Positions 1 to 9,435 of a stretch of DNA of 46,787 bases are shown piece after piece. The translations under genes were made by a program, and so were the position numbers. The notes below the pieces were generated by a model. It had not been told where the DNA came from. It saw only the letters and a program-made list of their open reading frames with translations, and ran no database searches. Every line of letters begins with the position of its first letter. Position 1 is the first letter of the stretch. This DNA comes from Roseateles toxinivorans (GTDB lineage Bacteria > Pseudomonadota > Gammaproteobacteria > Burkholderiales > Burkholderiaceae_C), in the NCBI GenBank assembly GCA_945898095.1, contig CAMDHE010000020.1, positions 1 to 46,787 of the forward strand, written 5' to 3'.

Positions 1-795
1 GCCCTGACGCTGTCACTGTCGCAGCAGAACAGCAATTGGGGCTGGTCAACGGCCTTCACCCGCACGGCCGCCACTGAAGTCAGCCCGCTGACCTCGTCGA
101 CCTCGAACTCCAACTTCAATGGACGCTCGATCTTCAACTCGAACGAAGAAGTCGCGGCCAATTCGGCCTACCTGACCAAGGACCGGGTCAATGCGACCGT
201 GAACTGGTCCAAGGCCTTCATCGGCAGCTACAAGACCACGGTGGGTCTGTTCTATGAAGGCCGGATGGGCAAGCCGTACAGCTGGACGATCAACAACGAT
301 CTGAATGGCGACGGCCTGGGCGGCAATGACTTGATGTATGTACCCAAAGGTCCGCAGTCGGGTGAAGTGCTGTTCTACGGCGACACGGCCACCAGTCATG
401 TCAACGAGGACAAGTTCTGGACCATCGTCAACGCAAACAAGGAGCTCAGCGATGCCAAGGGTGGCGTGGTCAAGCGCAATGGCAGTTTCGCGCCGTTCGT
501 GAACAGCTTCGACATCCGTGTCAGCCAGGAAATCCCCGGCTTCAGCAGCAAGCACAAGGGTGTGCTGGCATTCGATTTCCTGAACTTCGGAAATATGCTC
601 AACAAGAAGTGGGGCCGCATCGATGAGGTCTCCTTCCAGAGCGCCGGGGCCACCGCACGCAGCTTCGTCAACTATGCCGGCATCAAGGATGGCAAGTATG
701 TCTATGCCGTGCAGGACCTTGAGGACTACACCACCCGCCAGGCCAAGGGCGAATCGCAGTGGGCCGTGCAGGTCACCCTGCGCTACGAGTTCTAA
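1..795 (+). CDS. TonB-dependent receptor, C-terminal part (5' truncated by window)
   Basis: Reading frame 1 is open from the first base to the TAA at 793-795, giving about 264 residues of the end of a longer protein. The segment has alternating aromatic beta-strands and ends in RYEF, with a terminal aromatic residue as in outer-membrane barrels. FDIRVSQEIPGF and DFLNFGNMLNKKWG match the last strands of Oar-like TonB-dependent receptors, which take up large substrates through the outer membrane using TonB/ExbBD energy. The plug, TonB box and signal peptide lie outside the window, so the substrate is unknown. A clear terminator follows, so this is the last gene of its transcript. Confidence 0.85.
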   Translation, partial: ALTLSLSQQNSNWGWSTAFTRTAATEVSPLTSSTSNSNFNGRSIFNSNEEVAANSAYLTKDRVNATVNWSKAFIGSYKTTVGLFYEGRMGKPYSWTINNDLNGDGLGGNDLMYVPKGPQSGEVLFYGDTATSHVNEDKFWTIVNANKELSDAKGGVVKRNGSFAPFVNSFDIRVSQEIPGFSSKHKGVLAFDFLNFGNMLNKKWGRIDEVSFQSAGATARSFVNYAGIKDGKYVYAVQDLEDYTTRQAKGESQWAVQVTLRYEF

Positions 796-837
796 GCTAA
801 GCGCAAGCAGCGGCGCTCGCAAGAGTTGCCGCGCATT

Positions 838-866
838 AAAAAAGGCACCGAGAGGTGCCTTTTTTT
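838..866 (+). terminator. Rho-independent terminator after the TonB receptor gene
   Basis: AAAAAAGGCACC, loop GAGA, then GGTGCCTTTTTTT: a perfect stem with an A-tract before it and a T-tract after it. It can work in both directions, ending both the receptor transcript and the minus-strand gene whose stop is at 908. Confidence 0.9.
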
Positions 867-907
867 GTGAGCCAAACGATGAACCGGCCGAGTGGCCAAC
901 TCCTTTC

Positions 908-1579
908 CTACCGCCCCTTAAGAATTCGATCGAGCTTTGGCACTCGGAAGTCAACCGGCAAGTCCTCACGGGTTTTAAGTGACAAATTCAAGGTGTACTG
1001 CCCCTCGACCGGCCGACCATTGAGCTCCTGCGGCTCAAAGATCCATTTCTCAAGCGAAGCCTTGGCGAATCGGCGTACCGAATCCGGCATCCCCGGAAAG
1101 GCCTTGACTTGAATGGCGGTGCAAAGACCCGCGATGCCAACCACACAGATCGCAGAGACCTGCCCCTCCCAACCATTCACGCGTCCGATGTCATCGGGGT
1201 AACTTGCAAAGTAGCGCTGAATGGGCAGGGGCTCCACATGCAAGCTCTTGATTTTGACCATGCTGCCGCCCTCATTGGGACTCACCAAGATTTCGAGCCG
1301 AACCCCGGTCTTGAAAGTTGCCGGCATGCCGGCATCGGTTTGCGGTGGAATATGTGCCTTTGCAAAACGTGACTTGATGCCCTGAAGGAACTGAGCAGGC
1401 AATTTCTCCTCGTCCAGGACTTGAAAGTCACTTGCATTGCCATCCACGCCGAACAAGACCGAGGCCAGCACGCTGACCGGATAGGGGCTTTTGAAACTGT
1501 CAGCCGACCAGGCCGGAGCGCTCAGCAGGGCCGACAGCAAGCAGGCTAGGACAGTTGATGGGAGTCGACGGTTTTTCAT
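908..1579 (-). CDS. Exported TonB C-terminal-domain-like protein
   Basis: About 223 residues from the ATG at 1577-1579. An upstream TTG in frame would put ten residues in front of an otherwise good signal peptide, so ATG is preferred. The N-terminus is basic (MKNRR), then hydrophobic, then APAWSA, a likely signal peptidase I site. Near the C-terminus the pattern SVRRFAKASLEKWIFEPQ followed by NGRPVEGQYTLNLSL resembles the TonB C-terminal fold (W-x-F-x-P, then G-x-P-V). There is no N-terminal anchor plus proline-rich spacer as in true TonB, so it is more likely a periplasmic protein of unknown role with a TonB_C-like domain. It lies 39 bp downstream of gabD on the same strand and may be co-transcribed. 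Confidence 0.6.
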   Translation of the reverse strand: MKNRRLPSTVLACLLSALLSAPAWSADSFKSPYPVSVLASVLFGVDGNASDFQVLDEEKLPAQFLQGIKSRFAKAHIPPQTDAGMPATFKTGVRLEILVSPNEGGSMVKIKSLHVEPLPIQRYFASYPDDIGRVNGWEGQVSAICVVGIAGLCTAIQVKAFPGMPDSVRRFAKASLEKWIFEPQELNGRPVEGQYTLNLSLKTREDLPVDFRVPKLDRILKGR

Positions 1580-1618
1580 TGAGCCAATTTGTTTTGCAAA
1601 AGACGCCAACTTCAGCGT

Positions 1619-3106
1619 TCAGCGCTGGATGTCGCCGATGCACATGTACTTGATCTCGACATAGTCGTCGATGCCCTGATGCGCGCCTTCGCGCCCCAGA
1701 CCCGACTGCTTGACGCCGCCAAAAGGCACTTCAGCCGTCGAGATCAGCCCGGTATTCACACCGACCATGCCGTACTCGAGCGCTTCACCGACGCGGAAGA
1801 TCCGTCCGATGTCGCGGCTGTAGAAATAACTGGCCAGCCCGAACTCGGTGTTGTTGGCCAGCGCGATCGCTTCGGCCTCGGTGCTGAACTTGAACACCGG
1901 CGCGACCGGGCCGAAAGTCTCTTCACGCGAGCACAGCATCGCCGGGGTCACATCAGCGAGCAGCGTCGGCTCAAAGAACTGCGCGCCCGCAGCGGTCGCG
2001 CGCTTGCCGCCCATCACCAGACGCGCACCCAGCGCCAAGGCATCGGCCACATGGGCTTCGACCTTGTCGATCGCCTGCGCATCGATCAGCGGCCCCAGGT
2101 TGACGCCGGCCTCGAAGCCATTGCCGAGCTTGATGTCTGCCACCTTGGCTGCGAGCTTGTCGATGAAAGCATCGTAGACGCCGGCCTGGACATAGAAGCG
2201 GTTGGCGCAGACGCAGGTCTGGCCGGCATTGCGGTATTTGCTCGCCATCGCGCCTTCGACCGCGCTGTCGAGATCGGCATCGTCAAACACGATGAAGGGT
2301 GCGTTGCCGCCCAACTCCAGCGACAGTTTCTTCACCGTCGGCGCGCATTGCTTCATCAGGATACGGCCGACTTCCGTGCTGCCGGTGAAGGACAGATGGC
2401 GCACCACATCGCTGTCGCAGATCACATGGCCGATCGCGATCGAATTTTCGGCATCTGCGGTCAAGACGTTCAGCACGCCAGCGGGCATGCCGGCGCGCTG
2501 CGCCAGCTCAGCCACCGCCAAGGCAGACAGCGGCGTTGCTTCCGCCGGCTTGATCACCACCGTGCAACCCGCGGCCAGCGCCGGTGCCACCTTGCGGGTG
2601 ATCATCGCAATCGGGAAATTCCAAGGCGTGATTGCCGCACACACACCCATCGCCTGCTTGATCACCAGATAGCGCTTGTTGTTGTCGGTGGTCGGGATCG
2701 TTTCACCATAGACGCGTTTGCCTTCCTCGGCAAACCAGTCGATGAAACTGGCACCGTAAACCACCTCGCCGCGCGCTTCAGCCAATGGCTTGCCCTGCTC
2801 GGCAGTCATGATGCGCGCCAGGTCGTCGGTATGTTTGATCAACAGTTGATGCCAGCGCAACAGAATCGCAGCGCGCTCCTTGGCGGTCTTGCTGCGCCAT
2901 GGGCCCCAGGCGTTATTGGCCGCAGCAATCGCCGCCTCGGCCTCGATCGCGCCGAGATTGGCTACATCAGCCAGATGCGCGCCAGTCGCAGGGTCGGTGA
3001 CCGCAAACTGCGATTGCCCAGCCACCCATTCGCCATTGATCAGCGCCTGCGTGCGCAACAGGCTGGCGTCTTCCAGGGCGTCCAGAGGGGATTTCTTTCT
3101 TCGCAT
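1619..3106 (-). CDS. gabD: NAD(P)-dependent succinate-semialdehyde dehydrogenase (GabD type)
   Basis: 495 residues from the ATG at 3104-3106. The frame stays open further upstream, but the extension has no family similarity and would cross the alaS promoter region. Aldehyde dehydrogenase landmarks are all present: TPWNFP, FTGSTEVGR, the general-base glutamate in LELGGNAP (E264) and the catalytic cysteine in NAGQTCVCANR (C298). The family oxidises succinate semialdehyde to succinate in GABA breakdown. Length and the ending (GREGAHQGIDDY, then EIKYMCIGDI) fit the GabD subfamily, but glutarate-semialdehyde or a related aldehyde remains possible. The gene is divergent from alaS. Confidence 0.85.
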   Translation of the reverse strand: MRRKKSPLDALEDASLLRTQALINGEWVAGQSQFAVTDPATGAHLADVANLGAIEAEAAIAAANNAWGPWRSKTAKERAAILLRWHQLLIKHTDDLARIMTAEQGKPLAEARGEVVYGASFIDWFAEEGKRVYGETIPTTDNNKRYLVIKQAMGVCAAITPWNFPIAMITRKVAPALAAGCTVVIKPAEATPLSALAVAELAQRAGMPAGVLNVLTADAENSIAIGHVICDSDVVRHLSFTGSTEVGRILMKQCAPTVKKLSLELGGNAPFIVFDDADLDSAVEGAMASKYRNAGQTCVCANRFYVQAGVYDAFIDKLAAKVADIKLGNGFEAGVNLGPLIDAQAIDKVEAHVADALALGARLVMGGKRATAAGAQFFEPTLLADVTPAMLCSREETFGPVAPVFKFSTEAEAIALANNTEFGLASYFYSRDIGRIFRVGEALEYGMVGVNTGLISTAEVPFGGVKQSGLGREGAHQGIDDYVEIKYMCIGDIQR

Positions 3107-3185
3107 TGCGTCTTCTCCGAAAAGGTCATTGAATCTTGGTCCACACTCTAACCGTATCCGGCCAAAGCATGGATGGGCGGCGCCA

Positions 3186-3191
3186 TATAAT
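3186..3191 (+). promoter_or_regulatory. Candidate -10 box of alaS
   Basis: A perfect TATAAT lies 65 bp upstream of the alaS ATG in the divergent gabD-alaS interval. I see no good -35 hexamer 16-18 bp before it, so the assignment is tentative. Confidence 0.35.
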
Positions 3192-3256
3192 CGGCAACCC
3201 CAAAAATCAAGCATTTTCCTTGTTCCCAAGGCCCAAGTGCGAGCAGAAAGCCCGGA

Positions 3257-5887
3257 ATGAAAGCAGCTGAAATACGTCAGACGTTCTTGAAGTTCTTCGA
3301 GTCCAAAGGACATCAGATCGTCGCCTCGAGCCCGGTCGTGCCGGGCGATGACCCGACCCTGCTGTTCACCAACGCCGGGATGAACCAGTTCAAGGATGTC
3401 TTTCTCGGCTTTGACAAGCGCGCCTACAGCCGCGCCACGACCTCGCAGAAATGCATCCGCGCCGGCGGCAAGCACAACGACCTCGACAATGTCGGCTATA
3501 CCGCGCGCCACCACACCTTTTTCGAGATGCTGGGCAACTTCTCGTTCGGCGACTATTTCAAGCGCGAAGCGATCGGCTATGCCTGGGAACTGCTGACCGG
3601 GCATTTCAAGCTGCCGGCCGACAAGCTCTGGGTCACCGTCTACGCCGATGACGACGAGGCTTACGAGATCTGGAACCAGGTGATCGGCGTGCCGGCCGAG
3701 CGCATCGTGCGCATCGGCGACAACAAGGGCGCACGTTACGCTTCAGACAATTTCTGGATGATGGGTGACACCGGCCCCTGCGGGCCTTGTACCGAAATCT
3801 TCTACGACCATGGCCCCGAGATCGCCGGCGGCCCACCGGGCAGCCCGAACGAGGACGGGGACCGCTACATCGAAATCTGGAACAACGTCTTCATGCAATT
3901 CAACCGCACCGAAGACGGTGTGATGCATCCGCTGCCCAAGCCTTCGGTCGACACCGGCATGGGCCTGGAGCGCCTGGCCGCCGTGCTGCAGCATGTGCAT
4001 TCGAACTATGAAATCGACCTGTTCGTCAGCCTGCTGGCAGCCGCCAAGGCTGCGGTCGACAGCGCCGGCCCGGGCGTCGAATGCGACAAGGACAGCGCCT
4101 CGCTGAAAGTCATCGCCGACCATATCCGCGCCTGCAGCTTCACCATCGTCGACGGCATCATCCCCGGCAACGAAGGCCGCGGCTATGTGCTGCGCCGCAT
4201 CGCCCGCCGCGCCATCCGGCATGGCTACAAGCTCGGTGCGCGCACGCCCTTCTTCCACAAGATCGTGGCCGAACTGGTCAAGCAGATGGGCGAAGCCTAT
4301 CCGGAACTGCGCCAGGCTCAGCCACGTGTCACCGAGGTGCTGGAACAGGAAGAATTGCGCTTCTTCCAGACCATCGCCAACGGCATGGAAATCCTCGAAG
4401 CCGCGCTGACGCCCGAGTTGAAGCTGTTCAATGGTGACCTCGCTTTCAAGTTGCATGACACCTTCGGTTTCCCGGTCGACCTGACTGCTGATGTCTGCCG
4501 CGAACGCGGCGTCAGCGTCGATCAGGCCGGCTTTGACGCAGCAATGGCGCAGCAGCGCCAGCAGGCACGCGCCGCAGGCAAATTCAGGATGGCCCATGGC
4601 CTTGACTACAGCGGCATGCCGACAGCCTTCCACGGCTATGAGCAACTGGTTTGCGAGGCTTCGACCGTCACGGCCGTCTATATCGACGGCGTCAGCGTGA
4701 ATGCTGCCGAGGCCGGCGACGATGCGGTCGTGGTGCTCGACCAGACGCCTTTTTATGCCGAGAGCGGTGGCCAGGTCGGCGACAGCGGCGAGTTGCGCAA
4801 TCCGAGCAGCCGGTTTTCAGTCGAAGACACGCTGAAGATCCAGGCCGATGTCTTCGGCCACCATGGGCGGGTGCTCGAAGGCAGCATCCGCGTTGGCGAC
4901 CAATTCACGGCAAGGGTCAACGGCGAAGCCAGAGTCAGGATCACCCGCAACCACAGCGCCACGCATCTGATGCACAAGGCCTTGCGCGAGGTGCTCGGCG
5001 ACCATGTCCAGCAAAAGGGCTCGCTGGTCAATGCCGAGCGCACCCGCTTCGACTTCGCCCACAACGCGCCGGTCACGGCCGAGCAAATCAAACGGGTCGA
5101 AGACATCGTCAATGCCGAGGTGCTGACCAATGCAGCGACCAGCGCGCAGGTGATGGCGCTCGACGATGCGCAGAAAAGCGGCGCGATGATGCTGTTCGGC
5201 GAGAAATATGGCGAGACCGTGCGGGTGCTGAGCATCGGCAGTTCGAAAGAGCTGTGCGGCGGTGTCCATGTCAGCCGCAGCGGTGACATCGGTCTGTTCA
5301 AGATCGTCAGCGAAGGCGGTGTGGCCGCAGGTATACGCCGGATTGAGGCTGTTACCGGCGACAACGGGCTGGCCTATTGCCAGTCGCTTGAAAACCAGGT
5401 CAACCGGGTCGCCGGCAACCTGAAAGCCGCGCCGGCTGATCTGGAGATCCGCGTCCAGGCCCTGCTCGACCAGGTCAAGGCGTTGGAAAAAGAATTGACC
5501 GCGACCAAGAGCCGGCTGGCGGCCGCGCAAAGCGATGAGCTGCTGGGCCAGGCGATCGACTTCAAGGGCACCAGGCTGCTGACCGCGACCTTGCAGGGCG
5601 CAGATGCCAAGACGCTGCGCGAGACCATGGACAAGCTCAAGGACAAAATGAAGAGCGCGATCATCGTGCTGGCGGCGGTCGAAGGTGAAAAAGTGCATCT
5701 GGCCGCCGGTGTCACTGCCGACAATATGGCCAAAGCCAAGGCGGGCGAGTTGGTCAACTTCGTCGCCAGCCAGGTCGGCGGCAAGGGTGGCGGCAAACCC
5801 GATCTGGCGATGGCCGGCGGCACCAACCCTTCAGCCCTGCCCGCAGCGCTGGCCAGCGTGCAAGCCTGGGTTGCCGAAAAGCTCTGA
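3257..5887 (+). CDS. alaS: Alanyl-tRNA synthetase
   Basis: 876 residues, the same length as the E. coli enzyme. The protein attaches alanine to tRNA-Ala and clears mischarged Ser or Gly. The class II catalytic domain opens with the AlaS signature [14 protein letters not shown] and continues with [14 protein letters not shown] and NAGMNQFKD. The editing domain keeps its zinc ligands: H566 and H570 in NHSATH, and C667 and H671 in CGGVH. The C-terminal C-Ala domain ends with the glycine-rich [15 protein letters not shown]. It is a single-copy housekeeping gene with an intact frame and is the best-supported call in the window. Confidence 0.98.
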   Translation: MKAAEIRQTFLKFFESKGHQIVASSPVVPGDDPTLLFTNAGMNQFKDVFLGFDKRAYSRATTSQKCIRAGGKHNDLDNVGYTARHHTFFEMLGNFSFGDYFKREAIGYAWELLTGHFKLPADKLWVTVYADDDEAYEIWNQVIGVPAERIVRIGDNKGARYASDNFWMMGDTGPCGPCTEIFYDHGPEIAGGPPGSPNEDGDRYIEIWNNVFMQFNRTEDGVMHPLPKPSVDTGMGLERLAAVLQHVHSNYEIDLFVSLLAAAKAAVDSAGPGVECDKDSASLKVIADHIRACSFTIVDGIIPGNEGRGYVLRRIARRAIRHGYKLGARTPFFHKIVAELVKQMGEAYPELRQAQPRVTEVLEQEELRFFQTIANGMEILEAALTPELKLFNGDLAFKLHDTFGFPVDLTADVCRERGVSVDQAGFDAAMAQQRQQARAAGKFRMAHGLDYSGMPTAFHGYEQLVCEASTVTAVYIDGVSVNAAEAGDDAVVVLDQTPFYAESGGQVGDSGELRNPSSRFSVEDTLKIQADVFGHHGRVLEGSIRVGDQFTARVNGEARVRITRNHSATHLMHKALREVLGDHVQQKGSLVNAERTRFDFAHNAPVTAEQIKRVEDIVNAEVLTNAATSAQVMALDDAQKSGAMMLFGEKYGETVRVLSIGSSKELCGGVHVSRSGDIGLFKIVSEGGVAAGIRRIEAVTGDNGLAYCQSLENQVNRVAGNLKAAPADLEIRVQALLDQVKALEKELTATKSRLAAAQSDELLGQAIDFKGTRLLTATLQGADAKTLRETMDKLKDKMKSAIIVLAAVEGEKVHLAAGVTADNMAKAKAGELVNFVASQVGGKGGGKPDLAMAGGTNPSALPAALASVQAWVAEKL

Positions 5888-5974
5888 CCTCGCAGCTGAT
5901 TCCCATTAGGATTGACCATCAGCAGGCCCCGGGCGAATATGCGCCGGCCTGATCACCCCATCACAGGAGTCCCC

Positions 5975-6673
5975 ATGAGCGACACCATTGACCATGACAA
6001 CGCCGAGCGCCTCGCAGCGTTCTTGCAGATCCTCGCTGCCGACCTGACCGAGGACGAAGACCCGGTGCCGATCGACACGCTCGACGGCTATATGACCGCG
6101 CTGCTCTGCGGCCCGGTCAAATCCTCGCCCCTGCAGGCGATGGATGCCTTGTTCGGCGACGAATGGCCGACCCCCCTCGACGCGCTGGACCAGATCGAGG
6201 AATTCACCAACGCCTTGATGAATCGCTGGAACGAAATCGCTGAAAGCCTCGACCCAGAAGCGCTGAGTGAGAACCCGGAAGCGATGTTGCTGATGCCGCT
6301 GATCACCGAATTCGACGAAGCGACCAAGGCTGATCTGCTATCGCAAGGTGTGCTGAACGCCGAACAACTCGAACAACTGCCTCCGTCGGGCCTGATGTGG
6401 GTCGAAGGCTTCATGCAGGCGGTGCAGGACTACGAATCCGATTGGTATGTTTTCGACAGCGAAAGCGAGCAAGGCCAGATGCTAGACACCATGCTGGCCT
6501 CGATCGCTGCGGTCGCGATGCCTCCGGGCGAGCAGCGCGAAGCCTATATCGCTGAGTCCTACGAAGAAGACGAAGCAGTCGACCAGGAAATGCTGCTGGA
6601 CGATGCCTTGTTCTCCGCCCAGGACCTGCGCCTCTTCTGGCTGTTGCCGGCTGAAGGTCAGCTGCTGTCCTGA
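5975..6673 (+). CDS. UPF0149 / YecA-YgfB family protein
   Basis: 232 residues. The start is the ATG at 5975, preceded by AGGAG at 5965-5969 with a 5-nt gap; an earlier in-frame start lacks such a site. The acidic protein contains DTLDGYMTALLCGP and PSGLMWVEGFMQAV, the two conserved blocks of the UPF0149 family. No enzymatic residues are known for this family and its function is not established. There is no C-terminal SEC-C zinc motif, unlike some YecA proteins. It follows alaS after 87 bp and probably has its own ribosome binding site on a shared transcript. Confidence 0.8.
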   Translation: MSDTIDHDNAERLAAFLQILAADLTEDEDPVPIDTLDGYMTALLCGPVKSSPLQAMDALFGDEWPTPLDALDQIEEFTNALMNRWNEIAESLDPEALSENPEAMLLMPLITEFDEATKADLLSQGVLNAEQLEQLPPSGLMWVEGFMQAVQDYESDWYVFDSESEQGQMLDTMLASIAAVAMPPGEQREAYIAESYEEDEAVDQEMLLDDALFSAQDLRLFWLLPAEGQLLS

Positions 6674-6710
6674 GTCCAGCTCGCCCGCTCGGCCGAGCTT
6701 TGTCGCCCCC

Positions 6711-7300
6711 GCATTCCGGCCTTCGGCCTGCATGACGGGCTACCGGTTCCGGCACAGGCCCGCCCGGCCCAACCTCGTCGTCCCCGCATTCGGGCATCGA
6801 CCCGCCCAGCTGTAGCCCGCCATGCAGCGCAGCGCAATGCGGGTCAGAACCTCCCGCATTCCGGCCTTGGGCCTCCATGACGGGCTACCGGTTCCGGCAT
6901 CGGCCCGCCCAGCTGTAGCCCGCCATGCAGCGCAGCGCAATGCGGGTCAGAACCTCCCGCATTCCGGCCATCGGCCTGCATGACGGGCTTCCGGTTCCGG
7001 CATCGGCCCGCTCGGCTGTGGCCCGCCATGCAGCGCAGCGCAATGCGGGTCCGAACCTCCCGCATTCCGGCCGTGGGCCTCCATGACGGGCTACGGGTTC
7101 CGGCATCGGCCCGCCCAGCTGTAGCCCGCCATGCAGCGCAGCGCAATGCGGGTCCGAACCTCCCGCATTCCGGCCTTCGGCCTCCACGCCGGGCTACCGG
7201 TTCCGGCACAGGCCCGCCCAGCTGTAGCCCGCCATGCAGCGCAGCGAAATGCGGGTCAGAACCTCCCGCATTCCGGCCCTCGGCCTCCATGACGGGCTAC
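6711..7300. repeat. REP-like tandem array, 103-bp period
   Basis: The landmark GCATTCCGGC recurs at 6711, 6856, 6959, 7062, 7165 and 7268; the last five are exactly 103 bp apart. Two shortened units precede them (6711-6785 and 6786-6855). Each unit holds two inverted pairs: TAGCCCGCCATG against CATGACGGGCTA, and AATGCGGG against CCCGCATT, so a unit can fold into a cruciform. Copies differ by only a few bases. The ORFs that cross the array are a by-product of its period and composition and are not genes. This is the only content between the UPF0149 and SET genes. Confidence 0.9.
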
Positions 7301-7767
7301 AGGGTGCCGGCGCAATTGGCGGCGCCGCAGCGGCAGATCAGCTGCCCGCCATGGTGGGTTTCACCGTAATGGCAGCTGATTTCTTCACCGACTTCGATCG
7401 CGCGGATTGAGTAGAACTCGACCCGGCCCTGGCTGATTTTCAGCAGCGCATTCGGTGCGCAGCCATGGTTGACATAGCGCAGCAAGCCAGCGGAATCAGT
7501 CGCGTCGATCGCCCGGCTGTCCGACACCGCGACGATATGGATTCGCGCCCGGCCCTTGGCACGCTGCCTGGCTTCGCGCAGGGAAATCGATTCACCACGC
7601 AACTCGCCGATCTTGCTGCGCGCCGGTATCGGCTCGGCAGCAAACAAGCCCAACCCGTCAATCAAGCTGTCAGCCACCAAAAGGGCAAAGCGCTCGGCGG
7701 GGCGCGGCTGACCCTTGGCAGTCTGGCTGGGCAAAGCTTCGGTAGGGAGCGCAGTGATTCGTGGCAT
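7297..7767 (-). CDS. SET domain protein (protein-lysine methyltransferase-like)
   Basis: 156 residues from the ATG at 7765-7767; further in-frame codons upstream do not look like the family. The protein has the SET core: GLGLFAAEPIP (SAM-binding start), RYVNHGCAPN (NHxCxPN, residues 98-106), a late tyrosine in CHYGE (Y134), and a post-SET cysteine cluster CRCGAANC near the end. Bacterial SET proteins are predicted lysine methyltransferases with mostly unknown targets. The TAG stop (7297-7299) lies inside the arm of the last 103-bp repeat, so the repeat array fixes the C-terminus. It is divergent from the hydrolase gene at 7842. Confidence 0.8.
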   Translation of the reverse strand: MPRITALPTEALPSQTAKGQPRPAERFALLVADSLIDGLGLFAAEPIPARSKIGELRGESISLREARQRAKGRARIHIVAVSDSRAIDATDSAGLLRYVNHGCAPNALLKISQGRVEFYSIRAIEVGEEISCHYGETHHGGQLICRCGAANCAGTL

Positions 7768-7841
7768 GCAGCGATTGTCGCCGCCAAGGCAGCCAATGCC
7801 GCGATACTCCCGGCTCCTGATTACCTCAGCCCATCGCCCCA

Positions 7842-8681
7842 ATGAAAATACTGCTTTGCGCAATCTGCTGGCTGATTTGCAACGCCGCCCTTGCACAGCA
7901 ACAAGTGACCGTACCCAGCCTCGACCAACGCAATGGCCAGCCCCTGCCTTTGACAGGCCATTGGCTACCCGTCAAGACCGACAAGCCTGCGCCGGCGCTG
8001 ATTCTGCTGCATGGCTGTGGCGGAGCATTCGACAAGCAGGGCCAGCTTGACCAGCGCATGCAGACCTACAGCGCAATTCTCAACGCCGAAGGTTGGCATG
8101 TGCTGGTGCTCGACTCGCTGAATCCACGCGGCCAGCGCGAGCTCTGCACCCAAAAAATCGGCACCCGCTCGATCACGATGACGCAGCGTCGGCGCGATAC
8201 GCTCGGCGCGCTGGCTTGGCTGGCTAGCCAGCCTGAGGTTGATCCCGCGCGGCTGGCCTTGCTCGGTTGGTCCAACGGCGGCAGCACGGTGCTGGCCAGT
8301 ACCAACCTCAATCATGCCGAGGTCAGGAATTCAGGACTCAGGCCGAAAGCGGCGGTGGCCTTTTACCCCGGGTGCGTGGCCGACCTGAATCGCGGCTACG
8401 CGCCCGATACGCAGTTGCTGATGCTTTCAGGCGGAGCTGACGACTGGACGGCCTCTGCACCTTGCGAAAGCCTGGCGCAGCAATCGGCAGAACCGCGCCC
8501 GGCAATCATCGTCTATCCCGGCGCTCACCATGGCTTTGATTCGACCGCGCCGGTCAGGCTCCGCGCTGAAGTCCCCAACGGGGTCAATCCAGGACGAGGC
8601 GTCCATGTCGGCGGTCAGCCTGAAGCGATGCAGCTTTCACGCCAACAGATGCTGGCCTTCCTGCACGAGCATTTGCGCTGA
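7842..8681 (+). CDS. Exported dienelactone hydrolase-like alpha/beta hydrolase
   Basis: 279 residues with a signal peptide (ICWLICNAALAQQ). The alpha/beta hydrolase triad is visible: nucleophile S144 in GWSNGG, an acid at D200 or D201 in GGADDW, and H230 in AHHGFD. HGCGG around residue 57-61 would form the oxyanion hole. The family cleaves esters or lactones; the substrate here is unknown, and the export signal points to a periplasmic role. It is convergent with the methyltransferase gene, with only 16 bp between the two stops. Confidence 0.8.
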   Translation: MKILLCAICWLICNAALAQQQVTVPSLDQRNGQPLPLTGHWLPVKTDKPAPALILLHGCGGAFDKQGQLDQRMQTYSAILNAEGWHVLVLDSLNPRGQRELCTQKIGTRSITMTQRRRDTLGALAWLASQPEVDPARLALLGWSNGGSTVLASTNLNHAEVRNSGLRPKAAVAFYPGCVADLNRGYAPDTQLLMLSGGADDWTASAPCESLAQQSAEPRPAIIVYPGAHHGFDSTAPVRLRAEVPNGVNPGRGVHVGGQPEAMQLSRQQMLAFLHEHLR

Positions 8682-8697
8682 GCACCAGGCTGTCGAA

Positions 8698-9351
8698 CTA
8701 CTGGCGACGCCGCAGCACCGACGACTTGATCGCGCGGCGCAGATTGCGCAAGGACCGGAATGGCAGCCAACGGTAATAGTTGACGATGTCGGCGAGCTTG
8801 GCCGCGTCGGCTGGCAAAGCGCCGCCCTTGATTCCAACCATATAGAGGTCGTAGCTACCGAAGTTGACCGCAAAGACATGATCGAGTCCGTCGAGCGCAG
8901 AGGCCTCACGGAAGTCATTCGCTGTGAGGTTGCGGTAGTAAGTCCAGCCCAGCCCGACCGTCAGCGGCGACGAATCGGGCGAGGTGCGCTGGGTGCCATG
9001 CTCGCCACGACCGAGCGTGGCGCAGGTCATGATGACCATGCCACCAGGCTTGCAGACACGCGTCATATTGCGCATGGTCTCGACCCAGAACGGGTTGTGC
9101 TCCATCACCTCACAGCTGATGACGGTATCGAACGAATCCGACGGCCCGGCATAGTCCTGCCCCTGGCAGACCAGATCGACGCCGGCTCCGGGCGCCACAT
9201 CGATGCCGAGATAGTCGCCATCGGAGAAAAATGACCGGGTCGAGCCATTGATGTCGAGACTGCCAATTTCAAGTACCCGACCGCCGGTGAAGCGCTCCGG
9301 AAACGATTGCTTCATGGTGCCGATGAACTTGAGTTGTTCTTTATGAGACAT
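8698..9351 (-). CDS. Class I SAM-dependent methyltransferase
   Basis: 217 residues. Motif I is present as GGRVLEIGSLDINGS and the ribose-binding acid as YLGIDVAPG. FDTVISCEVMEHNP and VCKPGGMVIMTC fit the Methyltransf_11 type of Rossmann-fold enzyme. The C-terminus is rich in arginine (SLRNLRRAIKSSVLRRRQ). Proteins of this kind are often found in glycan or small-molecule modification, but no neighbour supports a particular substrate. Confidence 0.75.
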   Translation of the reverse strand: MSHKEQLKFIGTMKQSFPERFTGGRVLEIGSLDINGSTRSFFSDGDYLGIDVAPGAGVDLVCQGQDYAGPSDSFDTVISCEVMEHNPFWVETMRNMTRVCKPGGMVIMTCATLGRGEHGTQRTSPDSSPLTVGLGWTYYRNLTANDFREASALDGLDHVFAVNFGSYDLYMVGIKGGALPADAAKLADIVNYYRWLPFRSLRNLRRAIKSSVLRRRQ

Positions 9352-9435
9352 GTCGCGACTTTGCTCGGGGGATTGACTGTCTCAGTATAGTTGGCAGCAC
9401 TTTCAGGATGAGCTTCCACGCGACTGAGCCGCCCC

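Noticed and set aside
6711-7300. Possible CRISPR array
   Set aside because: The whole 103-bp unit repeats; there are no unique spacers and no short constant repeats.
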